64,000 bases of DNA from ZCTH02-B3 sp036563895 (GTDB taxonomy: Bacteria; Bacillota; Bacilli; Paenibacillales; Paenibacillaceae): assembly GCA_036563895.1 (NCBI GenBank), contig DATCLN010000215.1, positions 1 to 64,000 on the forward strand. Direction: 5' to 3'. Of this stretch, positions 17,368 through 25,925 are shown one piece after another. Made by a program: the position numbers and the translations under genes. The notes beneath the pieces were generated by a model. It did no database searches. It was not told the origin of the DNA and saw only the letters and a program-made list of their open reading frames with translations. How positions within the stretch are numbered: position 1 is the stretch's first letter; each line of letters starts with the position of its first letter.

Positions 17368-18528
17368 TCATTCGCAAACCGTCAGCGCCGCGCTTTCGCC
17401 GATTCCCAGGACCCGGTAATAAATCCGTTCGTACTGGTCAGCGATCCGCCGGCTGTCGAAATGTTCCCTCGCCCGGCGGACGCAGGCCCGGCCGAACTCG
17501 GCCCGCATCGCGTCGTCCGTGAGAAGGCGCAGCGCGTACTCCGCCATCGCTTCCGTGTCGCCCACGGGCGCCAGGAACCCGGTCACCCCGTGCTGGACCA
17601 GTTCCGGCAGGCCCCCCGTGAGCGAACCGACCGTCGGAACCCCGCAGGCCATCGCTTCCAGGGCCACCAGCCCGAAGCTTTCCTTCTCCGACGGAAGCAG
17701 CAAGAGATCCGCCGCCGAGACGATTTCCGCCACATCCTCCTGTTTGCCGAGGAAAATCACCCGGTCCGCAAGGCCCAGCCCGTCGATTTTGGCCTGCAGC
17801 TTGGGCAGCTCCGGGCCTTCCCCCACGAGGAGCAGGCGGGCGGGCACACGGCGGTTCACCCTGGCGAAAATGTCCGCCAGGTCGCAGATGCGCTTCACCG
17901 GGCGGAAATTGGAAATGTGGATCAGCAGCTTTTCCCCCGGGGCCGCGAATTCCCTGCGGAGTTCGCCGTTTTCCCGCGGGTAATACACCCGTTCGTCCAC
18001 AAAATTGTAAACCAGGTCGATGGGTTCCCGGATGTCCAGAAGCTCCCGCGTCTCGCGGATGAGATCCCGGCTGACGGCCGTCACCGCGTCGCTTTTGCGG
18101 ATGCCGAGGCGGATGATTTCCTTCAGCGATTCGTCGTGCCCCAGGATGGTGATGTCCGTGCCGTGCAGCGTGGTCACCACCTTGAGGTGGTCCCCCGCCA
18201 TCTGCTTGGCCAGGAAGGCGGACAGCGCGTGCGGCACGGCATAATGCACGTGCAGCAGGTCCAGCTTCTGCATCCGCGCCACCTGGTTCATCTTGCTGGC
18301 GAGAAACAGTTCATAGGGCGGATACCGGAAGACGTGGTAGTCCGTCACTTCGACCTCGTGGTAGTACATGTTACGGCGAAAGGTTCCCGCCCTGAAAGGG
18401 AGGCCGTGGGTGATGAAATGGATCTCGTGGCCCCGTTCGGCCATCAGCTTGCCGAGTTCCGTCGCCACGACCCCCGAGCCGCCGATCGTGGGATAACAGG
18501 TAATGCCGATCCTGAGCGGTCTGGCCAT
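17368..18528 (-). CDS. bshA: N-acetyl-alpha-D-glucosaminyl L-malate synthase BshA
   Basis: First enzyme of bacillithiol synthesis: a GT4 glycosyltransferase joining UDP-GlcNAc and L-malate. The 386-residue protein begins with the family-typical GITCYPTIGGSGVVATELG and has HVHYAVPHA, HGTDIT, and the GT4 donor-site ESFGLVALEAMACG. ATG 18528 is preferred over one six nt upstream because GGGGAGG is then at proper spacing. It follows mgsA and precedes cca. The deacetylase gene bshB1, which lies between mgsA and bshA in B. subtilis, is not here. Confidence 0.95.
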   Translation of the reverse strand: MARPLRIGITCYPTIGGSGVVATELGKLMAERGHEIHFITHGLPFRAGTFRRNMYYHEVEVTDYHVFRYPPYELFLASKMNQVARMQKLDLLHVHYAVPHALSAFLAKQMAGDHLKVVTTLHGTDITILGHDESLKEIIRLGIRKSDAVTAVSRDLIRETRELLDIREPIDLVYNFVDERVYYPRENGELRREFAAPGEKLLIHISNFRPVKRICDLADIFARVNRRVPARLLLVGEGPELPKLQAKIDGLGLADRVIFLGKQEDVAEIVSAADLLLLPSEKESFGLVALEAMACGVPTVGSLTGGLPELVQHGVTGFLAPVGDTEAMAEYALRLLTDDAMRAEFGRACVRRAREHFDSRRIADQYERIYYRVLGIGESAALTVCE

Positions 18529-18543
18529 CGGCATCCTCCCCGC

Positions 18544-18966
18544 TCACTCGCCGGACTCCGGCTTGTATTTGTGCACAATTTCCCGCCAGGCGAAATCGCC
18601 CCGCTCGAGGCAGCGCACCAGCAGCTCGGCGGTGGCGATGTTGGTGGCCAGCGGGATGCCCTGCACGTCGCAAAGGCGCAAAAGCGCCGTGATGTCCGGT
18701 TCGTGGGGCTGTGCCGTGAGCGGATCCCGCAAAAAGATGAGCAGATCGATCTCGTTTTGCGCCACGAGGGCGCCGATCTGCTGGTCGCCCCCCAGCGGCC
18801 CGGACAGGAACCGGTGAACCTTGAGCGACGTGGCTTCCATGATGCGGGCGCCGGTGGTGCCGGTGGCGTACAGGCGGTGCCGCCTGAACACGTGTTCGTA
18901 TGCGATCACGAAATTGACCATTTCATCCTTTTTCCGGTCGTGCGCGATAAGGGCGATGCTCAGCAT
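18544..18966 (-). CDS. mgsA: Methylglyoxal synthase
   Basis: Converts dihydroxyacetone phosphate to methylglyoxal and phosphate. 140 residues, typical for the family. H9 in IAHDRKK, the catalytic Asp in GGDQQIG (D61), FLRDPL near 78-83, and H88/D91 in HEPD are all present. The start has GGGGAGGAG 9 nt upstream. It lies 15 nt before bshA and after dapB, as in B. subtilis. Confidence 0.96.
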   Translation of the reverse strand: MLSIALIAHDRKKDEMVNFVIAYEHVFRRHRLYATGTTGARIMEATSLKVHRFLSGPLGGDQQIGALVAQNEIDLLIFLRDPLTAQPHEPDITALLRLCDVQGIPLATNIATAELLVRCLERGDFAWREIVHKYKPESGE

Positions 18967-19044
18967 GCCCGGTCTCCTCCCCGCCTGGAACGCCTGGAAC
19001 GGGCGGCTCGCCACGGCTTGCCCCTACGGGAGGGCTCAGGCCGG

Positions 19045-19848
19045 TCAGTCCATCAGCTGCTCGAAGCCGTACACGAGGCCCGTCAGTTCCATCACTTTTT
19101 TCACGGCGACCTTGACGCCGGGCATGTAGCCCGCCCGGTCATAGGAATCGTGCCGGATTTTCAGCGACTGCCCGTTCCCGCCGAAGATGACTTCCTGCTG
19201 CGCGAAAATGCCGGGGAGCCGGACGCTATGTATGCGAAAACCCTGATAGTATCCGCCGCGCGCGCCTTCCAGCTTCTCTTCCTCCTGCGGGTTCCCCTGG
19301 CGGAATTCCGTCCGCACCCGCGCGATCCGTTCCGCCGTCATGAGAGCCGTGCCGGAAGGGGCGTCCAGTTTCTGGTCCCCGTGGTATTCGATGATTTCCA
19401 CGTGGGGGAAGTATTTCGCCGCCATTTCCGCGAACTTCATCATCAGGATGGCCCCGATGGAGAAATTGGGCGCAACCACCCCGCCGATTCCCCTGTCGCG
19501 GCACAGCTTGTCCAGTCTGTCGATCTGTTCCGGGGTAAACCCGGTGGTGCCGACGACCGGCCGGACGCCATGGGCAATGGCCGTCTCCGCGTTGGGCATG
19601 GCCGATTTCGGGGTGGTGAAATCGACCAGCACGTCGGCGCCGGAAGACGCCAGCGCTTCCGCCAGATTGCCCGTCACGGCCACTCCGGCGGGCGCGGCGC
19701 CCGCCAGCGTCCCCGCGTCCCTGCCTTCCGCCGCCGGATCGACGGCCGCCGCCAGCTCCAGCTCTTCATCCGCCAGCACCATCTTGACCACTTCGCGGCC
19801 CATGCGGCCTCCCGCGCCCGCCACGGCCACCCGGATCGTCTTTGACAT
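19045..19848 (-). CDS. dapB: 4-hydroxy-tetrahydrodipicolinate reductase
   Basis: Reduces the dapA product on the way to diaminopimelate and lysine. The 267-residue protein has GAGGRMG (11-17) for NAD(P)H, the VVGTTGF and PNFSIGA segments, and the catalytic region EYHGDQKLDAPSGTA (154-168) with H156 and K160. In most DapB proteins a second His follows H156; here it is Gly157. The start at 19848 has AAAGGGG upstream. It lies inside the 3' end of the preceding TPR gene (83-nt overlap), which is more than usual. Confidence 0.95.
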   Translation of the reverse strand: MSKTIRVAVAGAGGRMGREVVKMVLADEELELAAAVDPAAEGRDAGTLAGAAPAGVAVTGNLAEALASSGADVLVDFTTPKSAMPNAETAIAHGVRPVVGTTGFTPEQIDRLDKLCRDRGIGGVVAPNFSIGAILMMKFAEMAAKYFPHVEIIEYHGDQKLDAPSGTALMTAERIARVRTEFRQGNPQEEEKLEGARGGYYQGFRIHSVRLPGIFAQQEVIFGGNGQSLKIRHDSYDRAGYMPGVKVAVKKVMELTGLVYGFEQLMD

Positions 19849-20368
19849 CGGCATCCCCTTTCTCGTCATCCCAGAGTTGTTCAGGTACTGCAAATTCCCG
19901 CGGCTGCGCCCAAACCAGGTCAGGACGCAGAGCCAAGGCCTGCCGCGCGCAGTCCGCGGCGCGGCCGCTTTCGCCAAGCCGGCGATACGCCTCCGCCAGG
20001 AGCATCCGGGCCTCCGCCGACAGCGGGTCCAGCTCCGCCGCCCGCCGCAGCAGACGCAGGGCCTCCACCGGGCGCGGAGCGGCGCCGTCCAGCAGCTTCT
20101 CCGCCTCCGCGGTCAGCTGTCTGGCTTCCAGCACCCGCACGTGGTACGCGTATCCCCGGTCGCCGGGGCTGAGCTCCGCCGCCCGCCGCGCAAGGCGCAG
20201 CGCCAGGTCCAGCCTTCCGCTGCGCGCGATGGTGATGGAGCTTTTGTAATGGTAGTCGGCGTTGCCGGGTTCCCGTTCCAAAGCCCGCAGAAACCACCCG
20301 ACGGCGGCTTCGAAGTTCCCCTGAAAGATGGCTTCATACGCCTTCCGCATGCAGGTTTCCCCATCCAT
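19766..20368 (-). CDS. Tetratricopeptide-repeat protein overlapping dapB
   Basis: 200 residues from the ATG at 20368, which has GGAGAGGATGG upstream. Four TPR-like repeats follow, with the typical pattern A-x-x-W/Y-F-x-x-A-L (residues about 10-40, 42-75, 95-125 and 128-155). The last 35 residues are hydrophilic and are encoded by DNA shared with the first 83 nt of dapB in another frame. It is likely a scaffold protein; no specific partner is indicated. A long open frame upstream to 20503 lacks a ribosome site. Confidence 0.7.
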   Translation of the reverse strand: MDGETCMRKAYEAIFQGNFEAAVGWFLRALEREPGNADYHYKSSITIARSGRLDLALRLARRAAELSPGDRGYAYHVRVLEARQLTAEAEKLLDGAAPRPVEALRLLRRAAELDPLSAEARMLLAEAYRRLGESGRAADCARQALALRPDLVWAQPREFAVPEQLWDDEKGDADVKDDPGGRGGRGRPHGPRSGQDGAGG

Positions 20369-20575
20369 GCGCCATCCTCTCCGTCCGGAAGGATGGTACA
20401 GCATATGAACCAGGGCGGGCTTCGGTGTCCATCCGTCATCCGCTCCATGGGCCGGAGAACCGCCCTTGCCCATGACGGAGGCCAACAACCGGCTTGGCCT
20501 CATTTATCCGACGCCAACGGCTGCCGGCTGTCAGCCCGGAGATCCGTCTTCGTCGTTCCGCCCGGCGTTCGCCCT

Positions 20576-20944
20576 TCAGCGCGCTTCGGCGTCCGCCCGC
20601 GTCCAGCGGTTCGCGTCGCGGGTGTTGAACTTGTCCATGACCCGGCGGAACGCGTCGGTGAGATCGATGCCGAGGGAATTGGCGAAGCAGATGAGAATGA
20701 ACAGGATGTCTGCGAGCTCCAGTTCGATGGAACCCTCGGCTTCTTCCGGCTTTTTCGGCTTTTCCCCGTACCGGTGGTTCACTTCCCGCGCCAGCTCGCC
20801 GGCTTCCTCCGCCAGCCTCGCGAGAAGGGCCAGCGGGGAAAAATAGCCTTCCTTGAACTGGGTGATATAAGCGTCCACTTCCCTTTGCATGTCGGCCAGC
20901 GTCCGCTCGGTGAGGGTCACGCCGGACAGGCGGGATTCGGCCAT
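20576..20944 (-). CDS. ypjD: MazG-like nucleotide pyrophosphohydrolase (YpjD family)
   Basis: 122 residues, all-alpha MazG-type fold. The metal-binding pattern EEAGELAREV (46-55) and ELADILFILICFAN (75-88) are present, as in dNTP pyrophosphatases that clear abnormal nucleotides. The position next to dapB matches B. subtilis ypjD. The start has AAGGAA upstream. It is the first minus-strand gene after a divergent plus-strand YitT gene, so its promoter should lie in 20945-21060, where I see no clear consensus. Confidence 0.88.
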   Translation of the reverse strand: MAESRLSGVTLTERTLADMQREVDAYITQFKEGYFSPLALLARLAEEAGELAREVNHRYGEKPKKPEEAEGSIELELADILFILICFANSLGIDLTDAFRRVMDKFNTRDANRWTRADAEAR

Positions 20945-21076
20945 GTAACCGTTCCTTTCCAGTCGGGATTCAATCCTATGTTAGCGCAAGTTCCGCGGGA
21001 AAACAAATGCCCGGTTCATGTGCAACCGCGCGGCGTCCGCGCCGTATTTTCCCAAGCGGGAAGGAGGATGATAAAA

Positions 21077-21991
21077 ATGCTTCTGCTTAGGGGAATGAAA
21101 GGGGGGCACGCCATGGACGTCTCCCGCATGCGGAAAGCGGCGGTCCGCTGGGCGCTGATCGCCGCCGGCGCCGCGCTCTACGCGTTCGCACTCGAATATT
21201 TTATCGTATCCAACCGGCTGATGGAAGGCGGCGTGACCGGCATCGCCGTGCTGCTCCACTACGCCGCGGGAGCCCCGGTGTCGGTTTCCGCGCTGCTGCT
21301 CAACCTGCCGCTGTTCTGGCTTGGATGGCGCAGGCTCGGCCAGCGGGCGATGCTGTACACGATCGGGGGAACGGTGCTGCTTTCCCTTTTTCTGTGGATC
21401 TGGGAAACGGTGATGGCCGCCGGGATCATCCCTCCGTTTGTGATGGAGGAAGACCTCATCCTGGTCGCGCTGTGCGCCGGCGTCACCCTGGGCGCGGGGC
21501 TGGGGCTGGTGTTCCGCGCCGGCGGCACGACGGGAGGCGTCGACATTCTGGCGAGGCTCATCCACAAGCGGTTCGGCTGGAGCATGGGGAAAATCATTCT
21601 GGGGATCGACGGGGTCATCCTGGGGTCGTCCCTGTCCGTGCTTCCCAAGGAACGGGTGCTGTACACCATCGTGAGCGTGTTCGTCGCGTCCCGGGTGATC
21701 GACTTCGTCGTGGAGGGCGGCAACGCCGCGAAAACCTTCTACATCTTCTGCAGGGATCCGGAGCGTCTGGCCGATTCCGTCATGCGCGAACTCGACCGCG
21801 GCGCCACCCTGATCGAGGCGACCGGCGGCTATTCGGGCAAGCCGCGCAAGATCCTCTACTGCGTCGTGAACCGCATGGAGGCGCGCCGCCTGCAGAACCT
21901 GGTGCGGGAACACGACCCGCGGGCGTTCTTTGTGATCGGGGACGTGCACGAGGTCTGGGGCGAAGGCTTCCGCGAAGAGCCGGAAGAATGA
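21077..21991 (+). CDS. YitT family membrane protein
   Basis: The only plus-strand gene in the window. 304 residues: about five or six transmembrane helices in the first 190 (including the GGTTGG segment), then a cytoplasmic DUF2179 domain of about 80 residues (GATLIEATGGYSGKPRK). These proteins are of uncertain transport function. The ATG at 21077 is preferred because AAGGAGG (21061-21067) is 9 nt upstream; ATG 21113 with GGGGGG is an alternative. It is convergent with ypjB (19-nt gap) and divergent from the MazG gene. B. subtilis has a related gene, ypjC, at this place. Confidence 0.87.
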   Translation: MLLLRGMKGGHAMDVSRMRKAAVRWALIAAGAALYAFALEYFIVSNRLMEGGVTGIAVLLHYAAGAPVSVSALLLNLPLFWLGWRRLGQRAMLYTIGGTVLLSLFLWIWETVMAAGIIPPFVMEEDLILVALCAGVTLGAGLGLVFRAGGTTGGVDILARLIHKRFGWSMGKIILGIDGVILGSSLSVLPKERVLYTIVSVFVASRVIDFVVEGGNAAKTFYIFCRDPERLADSVMRELDRGATLIEATGGYSGKPRKILYCVVNRMEARRLQNLVREHDPRAFFVIGDVHEVWGEGFREEPEE

Positions 21992-22009
21992 AAGGCCGGC
22001 GCTGACAGA

Positions 22010-22903
22010 TCAGCGGCGCGGCCTCCGCCCCATACCTCCGCCATAACGGTAGCGCTGCCAGCCGTTCCACGCCAGCACCGACAGGATCAATGATCCGATG
22101 GCGGCGTAAAATCCCCAGGGAGGCGGCGCATAGACCGGCAACACCGACGACGGGGCGTCCGCTTCCGGCGGAAACAGGGCGTCCATCGCTTCCCTGAGCT
22201 GCGGGAAAAGCCCTTCCAGCAGCTTCGGATCGGGACGGGAAGCCTTCAGCAGCCGTTCCGCGTACACCAGCACGGAATCGCCGCGCTCCACCTTCCACGG
22301 CTCGCCGCGCAGCAAGGCCGCCGTGCGGATGAGCCGGTAGTGCCCGGACAGCTCCCGGAACACCGCCAGCGCTTCTTCCCTTTGCCGCCGCGAAGGCGGT
22401 TCTTCTTTCGCCAGACGCTCCAGCCGGTCGATGTCGTCGCTGATGATCAGGCGGTAGCGGTGCCAGAGCGGTCGGTCGGGATGCGCCAGCTCGTCGGCGG
22501 CCAGCCACAGCGCGGCGGCGGCCCGTTCCCGGCGCTGCCGGTCGGGAGTCACCGCAGCCGCGGCGCGCTTGACCTCCGCCAGGCTGTCCGCCAGCGCCCC
22601 GATCCCTTCCGCCGAACGTATGTCTGCCAGGCTGAGCGCGCGGAACCGGTTTTCCGCCTCGCCCAGCCGGCGGAGCAGTTCCGCGGTATCATCCCTCTTG
22701 GCCGCCTCGTACAGCGCAAGGGCGGCGTCGTGGAAGGCGTCGCGGCTTTGGCCCGAAGCCGTTCCGTCCGCGAACGCGACCGAATGCGCCGCCACGGACG
22801 CAAAGCCCGCCAGGACGAAAAACACCGCCGCGGCGAACGCCCCCGAACGGGCGGTCCGGACCGCGAACCGGCGAAAGCCGGGAATATTCCGCATCAAAAA
22901 CAA
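22010..22903 (-). CDS. ypjB: Sporulation protein YpjB
   Basis: 297 residues with an N-terminal signal-like helix (about 21-45), a mainly helical external domain and one C-terminal transmembrane helix (about 263-283, WGFYAAIGSLILSVLAW). This and the neighbouring ypjA match the sporulation-associated YpjB family. TTG at 22903 is chosen because AAGGGGGG is 7 nt upstream; the ATG three codons later would be 16 nt away. The ribosome site lies in one arm of a ten-base-pair hairpin (22905-22942), which may limit translation. No biochemical function is known to me. Confidence 0.8.
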   Translation of the reverse strand: MFLMRNIPGFRRFAVRTARSGAFAAAVFFVLAGFASVAAHSVAFADGTASGQSRDAFHDAALALYEAAKRDDTAELLRRLGEAENRFRALSLADIRSAEGIGALADSLAEVKRAAAAVTPDRQRRERAAAALWLAADELAHPDRPLWHRYRLIISDDIDRLERLAKEEPPSRRQREEALAVFRELSGHYRLIRTAALLRGEPWKVERGDSVLVYAERLLKASRPDPKLLEGLFPQLREAMDALFPPEADAPSSVLPVYAPPPWGFYAAIGSLILSVLAWNGWQRYRYGGGMGRRPRR

Positions 22904-22904
22904 G

Positions 22905-22942
22905 GGACATCCCCCCTTGCCGCATTCTATGAGGGGATGTCC
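22905..22942 (-). promoter_or_regulatory. Hairpin covering the ypjB ribosome site
   Basis: A perfect ten-base-pair inverted repeat (GGACATCCCC at 22942-22933 and GGGGATGTCC at 22914-22905 in minus-strand reading) with an 18-nt loop. The G-run that forms the ypjB ribosome site lies in the 3' arm. CTTGTTTTTG follows, so it could also be a weak terminator after ypjA. Confidence 0.55.
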
Positions 22943-22966
22943 ACTTTTTATGACGCCTTGGAAAAT

Positions 22967-23656
22967 TTAACCCCCCGGAACACGCGCCGAAGCGGCGGGA
23001 AACCGCCGGGCCAGGGCGGCAAGCAGCACGCTCAGTCCCGTCAGGGCGAAGGTGAACGCCGCGATCGCCGTGAGATCGTCATCCAGCTGCCATGGCAAAT
23101 ACGGATGGATTCCGAGACCGTAATCCAGCGCGTCGTTCGTCAGCGTCCACGCCGCCGCCAGGCCAAGGGCGATCTTCCCGAAACCGAAATGGGGCGCGTA
23201 CAGCAGGGCGAACACCGCCATGGCCGCATGGGAAGCGATCAGCATCCAGTGCTCCCATGCCATCGGATCTCCCTGGGCCCAGCCCGCGACGATCATCACG
23301 CAGGCCCAGACGCCGTATTTGAACGAGGTCACGGTGCCGAGCGCCCCGACCAGCGACCGGATGCCCGCGGCAACCGGATGTTTGCCGCCGCCCGCGTTTC
23401 CCGCCTGTCCGGCGGAGAAAAAGCCGTCACGGGATGCCAGCCCCCAGATGAGTGCAACCGAAAACAGCAGCGACGCCGTCGGGCTGTCCGGCACAAACAC
23501 GATCTGCCAGAAGGGCCGGGTCCGCCACGTTTCGGCCAGCTGGTCCGCGTACCAGAAGTACCCGTAAACCGTGCCCGGCAGGTAAAACACCAGCAGCAGC
23601 CGGACGAATCCGGGAAAGAGCAGCACCTCGCGCGACAGCAGCCAGCGCCACCGCAA
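22967..23656 (-). CDS. ypjA: YpjA-like DUF1405 membrane protein
   Basis: 229 residues and strongly hydrophobic, with about six transmembrane helices. It matches the DUF1405 family (B. subtilis YpjA) by topology, size and place between qcrC and ypjB. Conserved aromatic-rich segments such as GTVYGYFWY and SFKYGVW are seen. The start is TTG at 23656 with GGGGGAT upstream. A strong terminator separates it from qcrC, so it probably has its own promoter or depends on read-through. No function is assigned. Confidence 0.8.
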   Translation of the reverse strand: MRWRWLLSREVLLFPGFVRLLLVFYLPGTVYGYFWYADQLAETWRTRPFWQIVFVPDSPTASLLFSVALIWGLASRDGFFSAGQAGNAGGGKHPVAAGIRSLVGALGTVTSFKYGVWACVMIVAGWAQGDPMAWEHWMLIASHAAMAVFALLYAPHFGFGKIALGLAAAWTLTNDALDYGLGIHPYLPWQLDDDLTAIAAFTFALTGLSVLLAALARRFPAASARVPGG

Positions 23657-23683
23657 AGGAGGATCCCCCTTTCAAGAGCAGGC

Positions 23684-23731
23684 TTCAAAACAATGCGCCC
23701 CGGGGCGGATGCGCAACATCCGCCGGGGCGC
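23684..23731 (-). terminator. Terminator of the qcrABC operon
   Basis: A 15-base-pair GC stem with one bulge (arms starting GCGCCCCGG and ending CCGGGGCGC) and a five-base loop, followed on the minus strand by ATTGTTTT. It lies 15 nt after the qcrC stop. Confidence 0.88.
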
Positions 23732-23746
23732 TTCGCACAAGGGCGG

Positions 23747-24616
23747 TTATCCCGCCGCCTCCTCTTTCTGCTTGGCCAGCCATTCCGCCACCTGGTCGAT
23801 TTCTTCGGCGGTCAGGATGTTGGCGTAGGCCGGCATGCCGCCTCGGCCGTTGGTGATGATCTCGGCGATCTCTTCCTTGCCCATCCGGTCGCCGATGCCG
23901 CGCAGCGCGGGTCCCACGCCGCCTTCCAGTTCCGTGCCGTGGCAGCTGATGCACTGCGCCTGGATGATGTTCGTGAAGGCAGGGTCGTCCGCCGCCACGA
24001 TGGCCGGCAGGGTGTCCTTCCCCGGAACCGGGCGCGGCTTGCCCTGCTCGACCGCTTCTTCCGCCATCATCCGGCGCTCGTGGTGTTCCGGGATGATGCC
24101 GTTCTTCTCCAGCTCTTCCTGATAGTGCGTCCAGGCTTCCCAGGTGAGATAGGTGCAGGCGACCAGCGACACGATCATCAGCGAAGACGCGATCGGCCGG
24201 CGATAAAATCTCCGCTCGGGACCCCTGTCCAGCCACGGCGCCAGCAGCATCGCCCCGAAGGCGATGCCGGGAATGGCGATGGTGCCGAGCAGCACGTAAT
24301 CTCCCGACGTATACGGCATCTTCAGCAGCTGGTACAGGAACAGGAAGTACCAGTCGGGCATCGGAATGAAGTTGGTGTTGAGCGGGTCGGCCGGATAGCC
24401 CAGCGGGGCCGGCTCCGCGATGGTCAGCGTCAGGAAGCCGACCAGCACGACGACGCCCACCATCCATTCCTTGAGCAGGAAGTTTGGCACGAAGGCTTCC
24501 GTCTTGCCCGGATACGAAGAATAATCCTGCGGAACGTTGCCGGACCGGTCCCGCTTGCGGATGCGGGAGTCGCCGACGTAGACGATTTTTTCCTTGGTAT
24601 CGTGGCCTTTTTCCAT
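23747..24616 (-). CDS. qcrC: Menaquinol:cytochrome c reductase cytochrome b/c subunit
   Basis: QcrC of the b6c complex fuses the subunit-IV part of cytochrome b to a cytochrome c domain. In 289 residues it has PDWYF (87-91, the quinol-site PEWY equivalent), membrane helices near 52-68, 108-128 and 142-160, and a C-terminal haem-c domain with CISCH (C222, C225, H226) and an axial Met261 in GGMPAY. It is membrane-bound with the haem outside. It is last in the qcrA-qcrB-qcrC operon and is followed by a strong terminator. A futalosine-type menaquinone operon is in the same window. Confidence 0.97.
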   Translation of the reverse strand: MEKGHDTKEKIVYVGDSRIRKRDRSGNVPQDYSSYPGKTEAFVPNFLLKEWMVGVVVLVGFLTLTIAEPAPLGYPADPLNTNFIPMPDWYFLFLYQLLKMPYTSGDYVLLGTIAIPGIAFGAMLLAPWLDRGPERRFYRRPIASSLMIVSLVACTYLTWEAWTHYQEELEKNGIIPEHHERRMMAEEAVEQGKPRPVPGKDTLPAIVAADDPAFTNIIQAQCISCHGTELEGGVGPALRGIGDRMGKEEIAEIITNGRGGMPAYANILTAEEIDQVAEWLAKQKEEAAG

Positions 24617-24631
24617 GCCTGCCTCCCTCTC

Positions 24632-25303
24632 TCACAGCGGCCCGGAAATGCCCTGTTTGCGGATCATGTAGAAGTGCACGGCAAGGAGCGTCAGCAGCGC
24701 ACCCGGCAGGAAGAACACATGGATGGCAAAGAACCTCGCCAGCGTGACTGCGCCGGGCGTGTCGCCCCCCTGCAGCAGCATCTTGATGTCGTCCCCGATC
24801 CAGGGGATCGTGGAGGCGATCTCAATGCCGACCTTGGTGGCAAAGTACGCCTTGTTGTCCCAGGGCAGCAGGTATCCGGTGAAACCGAGTCCCAGCATGA
24901 CGAAAAACAGCAGCATGCCGACGACCCAGTTCATTTCCCGCGGATGCTTGTACGATCCCGTGAAAAAGACGCGCAGCGCATGAAGGAACATCATGACGAT
25001 GACCAGGCTGGCGCCCCAGTGGTGCAGGCCGCGCACGATGCCGCCGAACGCGACCTGGTGCTGCAGATAGTCCACGCTGTAGTAGGCGTTCTGGATGTCC
25101 GGAACGTAATACATGGTGAGGAACATCCCGGACAGAATCTGAATGACGGTAAAAAAGAACGTCAGCCCGCCGAAGCAGTACACGAAGGCGGAGAAGTGGT
25201 GCGCGGGATTGACGTGCTCCGGCACTTCGTGATCGGCGATATCCCGCCACATCGGCGTGATGTCCAGACGTTCGTCGATCCAGTTGTATATGGCTTTGAA
25301 CAT
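24632..25303 (-). CDS. qcrB: Menaquinol:cytochrome c reductase cytochrome b subunit
   Basis: 223 residues, like cytochrome b6. Four transmembrane helices carry two pairs of haem-ligating His, seen in HHFSAF/GLHHWGAS and FLHALRVF/IHVFFLPG/VHFYMIRKQG. The N-terminal YNWIDERLDITP is typical of the Gram-positive form, which has an extra covalently bound haem at Cys43 (VYCFGG). It receives electrons from menaquinol and passes them across the membrane. It lies between qcrA and qcrC with short gaps. Confidence 0.97.
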   Translation of the reverse strand: MFKAIYNWIDERLDITPMWRDIADHEVPEHVNPAHHFSAFVYCFGGLTFFFTVIQILSGMFLTMYYVPDIQNAYYSVDYLQHQVAFGGIVRGLHHWGASLVIVMMFLHALRVFFTGSYKHPREMNWVVGMLLFFVMLGLGFTGYLLPWDNKAYFATKVGIEIASTIPWIGDDIKMLLQGGDTPGAVTLARFFAIHVFFLPGALLTLLAVHFYMIRKQGISGPL

Positions 25304-25326
25304 GGGACGTCAGCGGCCTCCTTCTC

Positions 25327-25857
25327 CTAAACCCGCGAGTTCGGCTTCAGCGAACCCAGATACACCCAGCCGTTTTCTTCCTTGACTTCGTATTCGTCCA
25401 GCGGCCCCCGGGCCACGGCCAGAACCTCGCCGTCCCGCGTGTAGCGGGCGCCGTGGCAGGGGCAGAAAAATTCGTTCGGGTCATGGGTCGCCCAGTCGAC
25501 GGTGCAGCCGAGGTGCTTGCACACCGGGGACAGCGCGTAGATGCGCCCGTCGTCGCCCCTGGCGACAAACGCCCTCATCTTCCTCTTGCTTTCATGCCAG
25601 CCGTCGACCGTGAAAACCTCGAACTCCACGGGCTGCGGTTCGCTGGTCACCTTGCTGGCTTCGATCACCTTGACGAATTCGCCCTCTTGCTTCTCCGCCA
25701 GCAGCGGGTCGATGGCAAACCGGATCATCGGCAGGATCGTTCCGCCGACCATGAAGGCGCCGGCGCCGCCCAACGTATACGACAGAAATTGACGCCGGGT
25801 CATCTCGCGCCGTTTGGCCGGTGTGTGCGCGGATTCCTGCTGCTGATCGTGATCCAT
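25327..25857 (-). CDS. qcrA: Menaquinol:cytochrome c reductase Rieske iron-sulfur subunit
   Basis: 176 residues. The RRQFL segment at 21-25 followed by a hydrophobic stretch (about 28-44) is a Tat-type anchor. The Rieske [2Fe-2S] ligands are C113/H115 in CKHLGC and C132/H135 in CPCHG, with the disulfide cysteines C118 and C134. It takes electrons from menaquinol in the b6c complex. The start has AAAGGAGG upstream, and a good sigma-A promoter lies about 70 nt further up. Confidence 0.97.
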   Translation of the reverse strand: MDHDQQQESAHTPAKRREMTRRQFLSYTLGGAGAFMVGGTILPMIRFAIDPLLAEKQEGEFVKVIEASKVTSEPQPVEFEVFTVDGWHESKRKMRAFVARGDDGRIYALSPVCKHLGCTVDWATHDPNEFFCPCHGARYTRDGEVLAVARGPLDEYEVKEENGWVYLGSLKPNSRV

Positions 25858-25925
25858 GCGTATCCTCCTTTGCCGCCAATTCTCGCTTCCGGCACGGATT
25901 TCCCCCGTTCCAAAATGACATAACT

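Noticed and set aside
15925..19845. A 1306-codon open frame on the plus strand
   Set aside because: It lies opposite birA, cca, bshA, mgsA and dapB, all well supported on the minus strand. The product is compositionally biased and has no domain.
22340..25330. A 996-codon open frame on the plus strand
   Set aside because: It is antisense to ypjB, ypjA and qcrC/qcrB, which have convincing motifs.
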